Source: Phocoena phocoena
Lineage: Eukaryota; Chordata; Mammalia; Artiodactyla; Phocoenidae
Direction: 5' to 3'
DNA length: 64,000 bases
Assembly: GCF_963924675.1 (NCBI RefSeq)
Contig: NC_089234.1
Span: 59,004,909 to 59,068,908 of the forward strand
Positions 22,501 through 34,052 of the stretch are shown one piece after another. The notes under the pieces were generated by a model. That model did no database searches and had not been told where the DNA came from. It saw nothing but the letters and a program-made list of their open reading frames with translations. Each line of letters opens with the position of its first letter. The stretch's first letter is position 1. Made by a program: the position numbers and the translations under genes.

Positions 22501-23309
22501 TTTATTTTTAAATCTTCATATTCTCTTCTTATCTTTATTCATATGCATATAGATTTTCACCTCATAGAGCATAACATTTTATATCCCACTCTCTTGCTTA
22601 TATCCAAAGCATTTCCCATATTGCTACAGTTGAAGGGCAAATGGTCCTTTCTTTTCTCTACATAGTTCAGGATTTATCTTTGGAGCAGTTCACGTCATAA
22701 GAAACTTCTCTATTTGGACCATTTATCTGAATTCCAATTGCTTTCACTATGATGGGATACTTAGCCTTACTAAGAGGTGCTGTTGGTAACAATATTATGA
22801 AATCTGTTACAGCACTTGCTTTGCTTATTTCTTTATTTAATCTGTATACCCCATGTGAAGAAATTTCTGTTGAAGCTAAATGCAAGCAAAAGCTTTCCCC
22901 TTCCCCAGGACCTGGGAGGGTAACGGTAGGAACCATATCTGTTTCTTTCACTTTGGTGTGGGCGGGGCCGGATACATATTGATACAGCAAAGTGCCTGAT
23001 ACATATTGAGCCTCCTATACTTGTTGAGTGAATGGACTGTGTAACCAGCCTGGTTGCCTTTTGGCTTTGGCGCTCAGGAAACTCATAGCCAAGTTGCTGG
23101 ATCCCTTGTACCCTGGTGCTGGCTTGGGTTCCCCCTTTCTCATCCATGGAGCCAGGCTGTAGGCCTGACACAGCTGTAGGGGAGGACAGATGAGGTTAAA
23201 GACCTGTGCTTGGAGAATAAAGCAGGTGGGAGATATAGGAAGACAGTGCAGCTTATCATCTTCCTTCCGTGTCATAAACAGCCTTATAGGGCAATGCTGG
23301 GACTTCCTC

Positions 23310-23505
23310 TAAGCAGCAATTTTCAATTTTAGTGTTCAAGAGGATCACCTTGAAGACTGGTTAAAAATGCACATTCCTGGGCTCTATCCACAGAGATTCT
23401 GCTTCAGGAGGTCTAGGGTGTAGCCTCAGAATCTACATTTTTAACAAGTGCCTTAGTGAATTTCATGCAGGTAGACCCTGAGCCACACTTTTAAGAAATG
23501 CTGTC
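23310..23505 (+). repeat. MER5-type hAT transposon remnant
   Basis: The phrases TTAAAAATGCACATTCCTGG, GAGATTCTGCTTCAGGAGGT and TTTAACAAGTGCC with a terminal ACTTTTAAGAAATGCTG match the non-autonomous MER5A/B pattern. It has no coding capacity. Confidence 0.65.
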
Positions 23506-25112
23506 TAAAATCAGCGACAGCTGTGACAGTTGCTGTTGCCATGATCTCTGAGATTTACCAGACACACCTTAGTCCAGCCTTCTTCAGGTGGTGTCTTGGC
23601 CGGTATGTGGCCATCTGTGTTCATGGGCTGTTCTGTGATTAGAGGCCTGCTTCTGAGCCCCCAATTTGGGGTGTCAGTTCGTGTCCAAGGCTGTGGCAAG
23701 CTGAGTGGCTGGAGTTGTCGCATGTTGGCCACCAGAAGGGCAAAGACTGTCCCTTTCTGGGTCCAGCTGGCCCTGAGGAGTGAAATAGGATCCCCTTGGG
23801 TGGTGCCAGCTAAAAGTCTCCACCCCCTTAGTGTTGGCCTGAGTAGCCCCCATGACATTTGTGTCCCCTGTGGTATCTCCAAGTGAGACTTTCCTGTTAA
23901 GGATGAAGAGAGAGGAGGGTGATACAGCAATGAGGGAGGGGCAGAAGAAAGAGAAATCTATGCAGCATGGGAACGCTGGGACTCTGGGACTTTAGGAAGC
24001 ATTTAAGAAGATTAGATATTAGATCCAAAACCGTGCTTTCCTCCTGAGGATAAAACAAACCAATTTCTGTTGACAGAGAAATGGGCAACTTGTATATAAG
24101 TGAAGGAGCTCCTCTGACCCTTCTCCCTGGGTAGATGAGGAAGCAGCCTGGAGGCCCCTTCTTTGTGCTAAGGGCCAGTTTCATCACACAGTCATGCTTT
24201 GAGCTGTGTGACTTAGCTCGCACAACACTGGCCTGCCTCCCTGCCCTCCCACCCCTTCCCAGAGTGACTTGGGGTGCTGGCATCATAGGGTGGAGATGGA
24301 GGTTGGAAGGTGGCCCCATCCAAGGTGGCAGTAGGGGAAGCCCTGCTGCTTGCTTCTTCCTGCTGCTTGCTCTGGTCCCTTGTTAGGAGCTGTGCTCCAA
24401 GCTTTGAGGCTGTGCTGAAACCCTAGAGGTGAGTGGCTGACCCCATTCTCTGCTGAGGCTGGAGACAGGGAAGGGGAGGAGTGGGTGTGACAGGCTTCTG
24501 CCCCATCTCTGTGCTTGCTGCTCTCTGGACAGCCTTGGCGGGCTGACATGGGCCTGATCCCATGGGTGCCAAAAGGGTGGTGACAGGAAGAAATGGGCAC
24601 TTTGCACCTTCTGAGTGCCTCTCGGCAGAGGCCCTTTGTCTTCTGCCCCTGGCCAGCCAGATCTGTCCCACAGCCAGTGGGGAAACCAAGACACAAAAGA
24701 TTGGTTTGTTTTGAGATGTAGGCATGCCAGTGATTTTGCCAGTGCTCAGATCCCAGCATCCTTAAGCAGTATGGACTTCACTTACCCTTTGACTCTTCCC
24801 TTTAAAACACATATTCTGGATATTTTGTTCCTGTGATAAATCCTGATATATCACCCCCATACCTCTCCATCTAGGCCCAGAGCTCTAAGCCCAGTGGAGC
24901 AAATCCCTCCTTTCGGCTGGCTAGGTCTTGCTGTCATCTGTAACCACCTCTGTGGGTAGAGACCGCTCTATGATGGGGATATTTCCAGCCACTTCCCCCC
25001 AACACCACCTATACTTCCTGGGCTCTATCAGCAGCAGCAGCTTCCCATCTGCTCCCCTCTTGTCTCCTCCCTCTCTTTCCCCTCCCCCTGCTTGCTGCTG
25101 CCCTGGGAGGAG

Positions 25113-25122
25113 CTATTTTTAG
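25113..25122 (+). promoter_or_regulatory. MEF2 consensus site in intron 2
   Basis: CTATTTTTAG is a perfect match to the MEF2 consensus YTAWWWWTAR. It lies in repeat-free, G/C-rich DNA next to CAGCAGCAG and TTCCTGGG motifs. CaMKII signals to MEF2 through class II HDACs, so a feedback element in a muscle- and brain-expressed gene is plausible, but that is inference. Confidence 0.35.
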
Positions 25123-27669
25123 GGGCTGCTTCCTGGGATGTTTTACTTGGGGCTGGTTACCATGAAGGAAATGTCACCAAAACAGTGGGCAAAGGCTGCA
25201 GGCACCCAGAGCCCTGCCAGGGGCATGGAGAACTCGGCAGCTGACCCTGTTCTGGCCCTTGAGAGTGTCCAGAGGCAGAGCTTTGCCTTCTTGGGGCTTG
25301 CTAGTGACCCCATGGGGATTTTCCCTGTCCAAGCTGGTTTGGGAGACTTTCACTATGGGGCACTTCTTGGTGCCTCCCTCCTTTTCCTCCTTAGTTAAAG
25401 CTTCTCTTGTCTTAAGATTCAGAGACCAAAGTAGGGCTCAGGTCTTTGTGTCACCCAGTTAAAACTGCTCGAGTTAGGACTGAAGAGAAGGGGCGGACAC
25501 CAGGTTAAAGGACAGAGCCCCGGGGGTTCACGTGGGCACATTTCAGGCTCCGTCTCACTGTATTCACAGCCCTCAGCTAGTTCCCTGGTGTATGGGTGTG
25601 AAGGAATTAGAAGCTATGGCCCCTGCTCTTACATGATACACGGACTTTGCTCTTAACTGGGGACTTTGCACCTTTAGAGTGAGATTCACAGAGGAAGGGA
25701 TGTGGCATCACAATGTCAGGGTAAGGTCAGTGAGACTGTGGCTTGGGATTCCCACCAGTCAGTGCACAAGGCCAGGGGCTGTTTATAAGCAGCTGGGGAA
25801 TGTGGATTATGACACCAAATCCCTATGCTGCCCTTGTTTATACTCCTCGGAGCGATATCTACGGGGGGCCTGGAGGGGGGCACTTGGAAGAGCAACAAGA
25901 GGAGAGACCCACATCGAGCATCTGAACTCGATAGGCTCTGGGAAGCTTTTCCTAACCCATGTTGGGGCCACAGGCACAGACCTTTGAAATACCCTTTGAA
26001 AAGTCAAGGGTGTCATTGAGGTTGGAACTTGGGGAGAGTCCCCATAGCCAGAGCAGGGCTCTGTGTCCTTTCCCACTTACAGTGGGTTGTATGTTTAGGT
26101 GGCAGTAGGATCTTAGTTGAAGCTGGTGCTGGCATTCATGGTTTTAGAGAAATGTCACTAAATCAGCCAGCGTGTCTCTGCAGGGCTGTGGAGAATCTGG
26201 ACGACCCTCCCTGGGCCCCGATCCTGTTGGGGAAGGAAAGTGAATTTGGAGTGGGCATCTCCCCTGGGGTCCTAAGGGAGAGGTGTTTCTAGGGCTCTGT
26301 CCCCCCTTTGCCACGCACCGTCTCCTCACTGTCTGCTTCCTCTTTTCTGCATCTGGTCACTCCTTGCTGCCCTTCTTGTCAAGGGTATTCGGCCTTTGTG
26401 GTGACCTGAACCAAGTCTTGAAGCACTTAGGCAGAAAGCGGGAGACGTGAGGCCTCCAGGGATCCTTGTGTCCCAGGGCCTGGCTCTGCCCTGGGTGGGC
26501 TGTTAGGAAAGCCTGAAGCGGGATCTTGATAACGGCCGCTTCTGCTTTCTGCGCCTGTTGCCACCTCTGCTCTTGAGGGGAAATCCTTGCAGAGGGCTAT
26601 GGTTGGAGCTGGGCTGAAGGCCGGCAGGGGTGGGTCTCTCCATGGCAGTAGCTCACAGGCAGGCAGGAAGTGGCCCTGTGCAAAAGCGGGAAGTGGCCGT
26701 TGTCAAACAGGAAGGGGGGGCTGGGCCGTGTGAGGGGGTGGGGATGAGCCCAGTTGAAAGGTGGGTGGGAAGAGGGTCAGCCTTGGAAGGTCTGGGCTGT
26801 TCCCTAGGAACGGCAAACTCAGTGGTCACTGGAAGGAGGGGGCGTCTCAAGGGAGAAGGCTGCCTTTGTGACAAGAGCACCGGCTGATGTTTAATCACCT
26901 TGGGATGCCAAGCCAGGACTGGATCTACCACTGTGGACCAGGCCAGTTCAGTGGCCTTAGCCCTTTTGGGGCTGGGGATGCGAGTTTACAGGACAGACCT
27001 TGCATCTGGAAAAGATGCTCTGCAAACCTTACTTGTTCCTCAAACACCACTGCTGCTGGGGTGGAGCCCTTTGCTTTTTCCCAGACATGGAGCAGCCCTG
27101 GAGGGGACAACAGGACCGGAAGTGAGGGGGGAAAGGGACAAGAGACAACAGCTGGAGAGGTGGGGTGCTGGCTGGCTGTGCGAGGAGTAAGGAGTCAGGG
27201 AGAGCGTGGTAAGCAGAAACCACACGGCTCATTGAGCAGAGCTTCGGGATGGCAGGGTGCCACAGCCAGCAAGGCTGAGGCCGAGGAAGACCAGGGATCC
27301 CATGGGCAGCAGCGTTTCCTGGGCTGTCCTCTGTCTGATGGGCCCCTGTTGTTAACCTTTCCCTGTAGGCTCTAGACACAAGTGGGCCACCCCCAAACAG
27401 GAGGCTGTGATGGAGCCAGGTCGGAGGGCTCAGTTGCTGTGCTGTGGACCCCATGACTGCCCAGGCTGAGGGAGAGTGGGCCTGAGTCTCGTGTCTCTGG
27501 TGATGGCCATGGGCAGAAGCCCAGCCTGGGAGGTCTCGTCTGTCTTATCACTGGGCCCTTGGAAAGGAGGCTCTCCCTGTGTGCCAGGCACTGTGCTGAG
27601 CGTTTACCCAAATACATCATTTAATCCACGAATATCGCTGCCTCCATTTTAGAAGTGAGGAAACTTTTT

Positions 27670-28010
27670 CCCAAGCTGTGTGCCTGGCTCACTCTCTCAC
27701 CTCACCTCCTTCGGGTTCTAATCAAACGTCACCTCCTTGCTGAGGTGTTCCCTGACCACCTATTTTAAGTGTCCACTCTCCCGCTTCCCTGCTTTATTTT
27801 TCTCCATCGCACTTACCACGACATCTAACGTACCATCCAGTTGTTACTGTCTGTCCCTCCCCCTCAGCTCCTCTAGGATATCAGCTCGATGAGGGTGGGG
27901 ATTATTATCTCTTTTGTTCACTGTCATATCCCCAGCATCTGGAGCAGTGCCTGTCACATAGTAGGCCTCAGTAAATATTTTCTGAGTGAATGAATGAGTC
28001 TCAGATGGGT
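27670..28010 (+). repeat. L2 3' end remnant
   Basis: The order CACCTCCTTGCTGAGGTGTT, CCCTGACCACCTATTT, ATATCCCCAGCATCTGGAGC and CACATAGTAGGCCTCAGTAA, with a GAATGAATGAGT tail, is the LINE L2 3' end in sense orientation. Confidence 0.75.
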
Positions 28011-28273
28011 TTAATAACTCACCCAACATGGCGGCCCTGAGACTCAGTCTGGGGCTCTCTGACTCCAAAGCTGATGTGTTCATGGCCAGACTCCATGACT
28101 AAGGATCAGAGCAAGGACTCGAGGTTCAGAGGAGACACAGGCCTTGGGCAGAACATGGGGCTCAGCTCCTTGGAGTTAGGGTCGAACTAAGTGACTATCT
28201 AGGACCCTCTGGACCCTGGGCAGCTCCTTCAAGGAGCTGGAAGTGTGACTCTGTGTCTCTTCTCTTCTTACTC

Positions 28274-28311
28274 TGAGTCACTGATAATACGGGTGCCAGA
28301 GCACCCGTATT
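28274..28311. promoter_or_regulatory. AP-1 motif beside a perfect 11-bp inverted repeat
   Basis: TGAGTCA (28274-28280) is the AP-1 consensus. Five bases later AATACGGGTGC (28286-28296), loop CAGA and GCACCCGTATT (28301-28311) form a perfect hairpin with one CpG in each arm. Function is unknown. Confidence 0.4.
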
Positions 28312-29039
28312 TTTAGTGCTGTTGCTGTTGTGGAACTGTAATTATTAGCCAGTAAGAGTCTTAAGGGAGGAGATAAACATTAATCTTCTGGGCCTTCTCC
28401 TCAGCTGCCACCTCCACATTGCAAGATACTGTTCTCCCGCACTTGCCCGGGCAGCCAAGCCCGAGAGTTGTGGGTTGGAGGGTGTGAGGTGAGTGGTCAG
28501 AGAGAGGGCTGGTAGGTCTTCAGCTTTAGGGTGACTAGCTTGGTATTGCCATCCCACGTCCAGGGATGGGAAGGAAGGTGGGGTTGCCCTGACATCCTCT
28601 GGCCAGATCTGGAAGATCTGGAAGAAGCAAGGCCCCCTGCAGGGGGGGCAGGGGGACTAGGCAGGGCTAGTGTTGCTTCCTCAACTGCCTACCTTCTGAA
28701 GGTCCCTGGCCCTGAGGGATCCCAGGCAATGTGGGGTTACCTGGAGTTCTCCTAGCTGCATCCTGGTCAGTGGTCATACTGAACTCGAGGATGGGAAGGA
28801 AGGCCTGACCCAGATCTTTGGACAGCTGGGATGGATTAGCTGGGCAGCAGGAACTAATCTCTGCCTGTCCCCACGTCCTTCTTCCACAAAGCAGAGCTGT
28901 CCCTAGAGGGAAAGTTTAGGACAAAGCTGAGGGTGGTTGGTGAAACAGTAAATATGAATTCCTTCTCATCTCTAATCCGTACATTATCTCAGGCAGGCCT
29001 GGGCTTGAAATCACAGTTCTATCCCTTTCCTGCTGTAGG

Positions 29040-29560
29040 ATCTCAGGCAAGTTATTTAACTTCTCTGGGCCTGTTTTATCATCTGTGAAATGGGATAATC
29101 AATGCACCTGCCTGGTAAGATGGTTGTGAGGGTCATGGGAGGCTTTACAGAGGCTCTTTGCTATTTAGGTAGAGGTGGATGGGCAGAAGCCCCTACCAAG
29201 GGAGGTGGGAATTGCTTGGCAGCTATGGATGGGAAGGTACCTGCCTGGACCTGGGGAAGTTGAGGTGAACTGGACTATGCCCCCCAAAGCCTGGAGTCTT
29301 TACTTAATACTCTCACTTTTCTTTATCTTGTCATCACATCATAGCAATGAGAAAGAGGGCTCTAGGCTCGGACCACCTGTATCCACTGCCTGTCTGTGGG
29401 ACCTTGGCCAGGTTACTTGAACCTTTTAAGCCTCAGTTTCCTCCTTTACAATGTAGTGGAACTAATCAGATCCTCCACTTCACGGGGTTTCTGTGAGGGT
29501 GAAATAAGATAATCCGTGCCTCTGCCTGGCATATAGTAAATGCTTCGTAAATAATAGTTT
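29040..29560 (+). repeat. Two MIR remnants
   Basis: The first (about 29040-29150) has CAGGCAAGTTATTTAACTTC and CATCTGTGAAATGGGATAAT. The second (about 29345-29560) has GGACCTTGGCCAGGTTACTT, CCTCAGTTTCCTCC and GGCATATAGTAAATGCTTCG. Both are ancient SINE fossils. Confidence 0.7.
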
Positions 29561-30615
29561 TTACTACTACTGTCAATGTTATTGACAAACCGTTATTAAG
29601 CCTCTGATATGGAAGGAACTCTAGGAAGCATCACGCAGAGAGATCCCACCCTTTGAAAAGCTTGTGACCGAAAGATTTAATGTGTGATTTAATGTGTGAT
29701 GTGAGAATTATAAGAGGTGCTGTGGGAGATGGGGGTGGGTCATGGGGAGAGAAGTCACAGACTACCATGAGGAACAGGGAAGACTCTGTGAGCAGGTGAC
29801 TTTGGCAGGATTCCAGCAAGTAGAGATGGGGGGTAGGGTGGGCAGGGCTTCTAGGCCACCTTGCTTTGAGTAGTAGCAGCCTCTCTTTCTACTTCCTGGA
29901 GCTCTGCCTTCCTGGGGAAGGAACTGACCAAACACAGCTTGCTTAGATTTGTGGGCTCTTGGATTCTGGTCATTTCACCAAAGCAGAGTAACCCCAGAGC
30001 CTGAGTGCCAAGAGGTCAGAGCTCCCAGCAGTGGACAGCCAAGAGGATCCTGGGGAGAAGCAGGATTTCTGCCAAACAGGCATCATAATACTACCAACCT
30101 CATAGCATTGTTATGAGACGAAATTAAAATATGTACCTGCTTGGTGTAGAAGTAAGCTCTCAATAAGTGTTAGCTAGTATTATTATTATTTTCAAATGAT
30201 CACCATCTTCATTGTCAGCATCATTATGTTTCAGGGTTGCCATGAAGACTGTATTAGAGAATATATGCAGCACTCCTAGCACAATATCTGGTCTTGTAGT
30301 AGGTGTTCAATAAAACTTAGCCATTATTATTAGTATTTCCAACAAGGAAGGGATTCTGGACACACTGGCCCAGTGAAATCCCTGCTGTGGTGGAAAGAGC
30401 ACTACAGTTTTAGTTAAAGACCTGGCTTCATATCCTGGCTCTGCCACTCGCTAACTTGGGAAGCTTTCCTAAGGCACTTCATCAGGAAAAGGTTGTCATT
30501 AATACCTGTCTCCAGAATTGCCGTGACCTGATGTATTAATTCAGCAGATTGTAAAAAGGGCATAGTTGGTGCCTAAGAATTGAAAGCATATGAATAGCCA
30601 GGTGGCCACAAATAG

Positions 30616-30900
<285 letters not shown>

Positions 30901-33446
30901 TAAGTGTCTCCATCCCTGTGGTGCCATCTCAGGGCTGGGAGTGAGGTATCAGAATATGTTTCAGACTCGCTTTCTTCCCCTCTCCTTCCGTCTTTGGGCT
31001 GAGGTCCAGGTCCTCGGCGTGTGAGGCTCTGGGCTAGTAGCCTGCCAGCATCCCTCACCAGGGGCCTTCCATGGCCGTCATAAAAGGGTCCGGATTTTGT
31101 TTCTGGACTTGAAAAAGTTTTGTTCCTGTTGGCGGTGTCGTGCACACTCTGGGGGTTTCCATGGTGCTCCCGTTTGTATTCCCCGGAGCCGGGAAAGCAA
31201 GCTGCCCACCCGCCTGGCTTCTCTGGAGATGGGATGGCAGGAGCCACTTGGATGGTGAAGGAGAAAAATAAGAGGATTTCTCCCTGCTCCCACCCTGACA
31301 TGGGGGAGAGGAGCACATTGTTGGTTGTTGTAAAGCCGAGGAGGTTTGCCTGCCACAACCCACTCCGGCTCCGTTTTACATTGTTCAGCTGAAGTAGTCT
31401 TTGCCAAAAACGCTGGCCCCAATTCGGTGCTTCTTGCAGAGGGAACAGAAACTGGGCTGGCTGCAGTGTCTGGGCATAAGCCCCGGGCTTGACTTGAGGC
31501 AGAGCAGGGAGCATCTCCTAGGTTTTCCCTGAAAGCTGTGATCATCACAAAGGACAACACGTTTTCCGCGCTCCTCAGGCACGGCCTCAATATCGGGGCT
31601 CCCACAGTGCCCTGGAGGCCTCCCACTCCACTGGGTTGGCAGCTGGGGGCTGTAAGGCGACTTGCCGAAGCTCGATGCTTCCTCCAGAGCTACTCAGCCT
31701 CCGGCTTCCCAGATCTTGGGCTGGAATGCTCACCGGGAGCTCTTAACGTAGGAGAGTGAGGTTGTACTCCAGCCCAAGGGGAGAGGAGCTGTGAGGTAAC
31801 CAGAACTGTAACCATGCAGGGCTTTATAGATGGCAATCAGCAGCTTGGATTACACCCGAAGCAGATTGGCATAGCTGGTGCTCAGCTCTGCCTGGTGCAG
31901 TCTTCCAAGGAGCCAGCACTTCTCAGCCCACAAGTCCTGGGTTTGGAACTACCGGAGCTCTCTGAAGTTAGACCCTCACCTGCAAACAGGACGGTGGGGA
32001 CAAAAGTGTTGCCTTAGGTAGAAGAGAAATGATGAGAGGAGCAGCTAAAACAGCAGGCACAAACTCAGGCGTGTTTTGTTTGGCTGGCTCAGTGGTTTAA
32101 AAATATTTTTATTGTTTGCCAGTATTTTAAAACGAGATTTCACACTTTGAAAAAAATTCTGTTTCCCAATCTTTCAAATCAGAAGGTTTGGCTCTGCTGA
32201 GCCCACATCCATTATGTGGCTGGAATCAGCTGGGGCTGGGCAGTGGCTGCCCCTTCAGCCCGCTGGCCACTGTTTTTGCTGTTATCTCACGTTTGTACTG
32301 CCTACCTGGTCCCTCTAGGCTTTGTGAGCTTGAGACCTCTGACCTAGCAGTTCCAGAGTAGGAGGAAAAAAGAACGTGGGTGACTAAAGCCATCCATGAG
32401 CACAGAAGCATTTTGGTGTTCCAGCCCCGGGTCTCAGGGTCTGCGGACGGCAACTTCCTTTCCTTATGTCCCAGGTGACCAACTTGTAGAGCAATGATGA
32501 ATTGTCCTCCTGGAGGGTGGAGAACGAGGGGTGGGATAGATGAGGCAGGAGGCAGAACCATGTCTGCGTTACCTGCGACACGGGCGTGGTTGACCACAGC
32601 AGGGTTAGGGTAGGATGAAGACAGTCGAGAATCAATCGGCAAGTACGAAACTGGGATTCTAGCTGAATAATGCCCGAGCCTTCTTTTATGTTTTCTTTTA
32701 AATTAGATATATACTTTTTGACCTTTTAGACTTTACTTGGTTTGGTAGCCGCCCCCCCCCCCGGCTTTTTTTTCTTTTTAACCACCTGACCCCAGCTCAG
32801 AATTAAGGCAGGTGGAGTGACCATGTACCCCAGCCATCTGCTCTGTTTGGGAGGGAGCAGGACCCAGGGAAGGCCAGGCAAGGCACACTCCCTTTGTCAG
32901 CATCTGATCTCCTAGAACTGTACTTCCGTTTCACGACTGCTCCCAGATCCTGGGCGTGTTGGTCTGAGGCCCTATTTTGGGGTCAAGAGCAGGGGGAGGG
33001 AAGGGTGAGTCAGGACCGTGTCCTGGCAGAGCGAGCTAGCCAGGCTATCTGGCGTCCAGTGGGAACCAGGACTCCTGGAGATGTGGGGGAGCTGCAGGTC
33101 CAGGAGGCGGGGTTGCCATGGAGCCTGGCTTGTGGCAGAAGGGGAGGCAGTTTGGTCCCCTTACTTCAGTATTCATCTCCTCTCTGCACTGCTCCATCCT
33201 TCAGAGCTGTGGCCGTTTTGGCTCTAGCCTCTAACTCCGTCCCTCAGGGATACAAGTGGACCAGCCCAAGAGTGGTGCAGAACTGAGGAAGCTGAGAGCA
33301 GAGAGCATATGGTCCACCTCTGGTTATTGTCAGACCCTTAGGCACTTGAGTTCAGAAGGGTATTTGGTACAAGGAGCCAGGCACCCCCAGTTTTTTTCCC
33401 TGATAGATATTCTGCCCCAGGAGTTGAAAGCCTGTTGGAAGAGTGA

Positions 33447-33650
33447 ACCCTAATGTAAACCATGGACTCTGGGCGATAATGATGTGTCAGTGTAGGCTTA
33501 TCAGCTGTAGCAAATGTACTGCTCCGGTGGGGATGTTGATGTTGGGGGACACTGTGCGTGTGTGGGGACAGGGGGTAGGTGGGAGCTCTCTGTACTTTAC
33601 TCTCAGTTTTGCTATGAGCCCAAAATCGCTCTAAAAGGTAAAGTCTATTT
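33447..33650 (+). mobile_element. Old L1M-type 3' UTR fragment
   Basis: GTAAACCATGGACTCTGGGC, GATAATGATGTGTCAGTGTA and GTGAGCTCTCTGTACTTTAC-like text, then a CTCTAAAAGGTAAAGTCTAT end with a T-run, resembles the 3' terminus of old mammalian L1s. Family assignment is approximate. Confidence 0.6.
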
Positions 33651-33895
33651 TTTTTTTTGAAGCCTGTTGGTTCTCAGGCATCCTGCAGGACCTGAAACAG
33701 CCCTGGGAGAGTGGCCGGAGGCGTGGAGTTGAGAGGAGGAAACGGCAGTAGTGCTAATCATCTAAAGTCTGAGTGAAGTGTCTTCTACCTGTGCTCTGCT
33801 TGCTCTCTGCTCTAAATTCCTCTAATGAATAGACTCTGTCTTCCTTCGTGCTGAGCTGCCCCAGCAGTTTCATCACAGTCTAGCATTGTGGTTTA

Positions 33896-34052
33896 GAGCA
33901 GCACTTCTCAAACTTTCATGTGCTCGTGAATCACTTAGGGATTGTGTTAAAATTCAGATTCTGATTCAGTAGGTCTGGGGTGGACCTGAGCTTCCTTACA
34001 TCTCCTGCTGATGCTCACGCTGCTGATCCATGGACTGCACGTGGAGAAGCAA
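33896..34052 (+). repeat. MER5A hAT transposon remnant
   Basis: CAGCACTTCTCAAACTTTCA, TTCAGATTCTGATTCAGTAG and GGTCTGGGGTGGACCTGAG are the standard MER5A text, running between the short inverted ends. It is non-coding. Confidence 0.8.
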
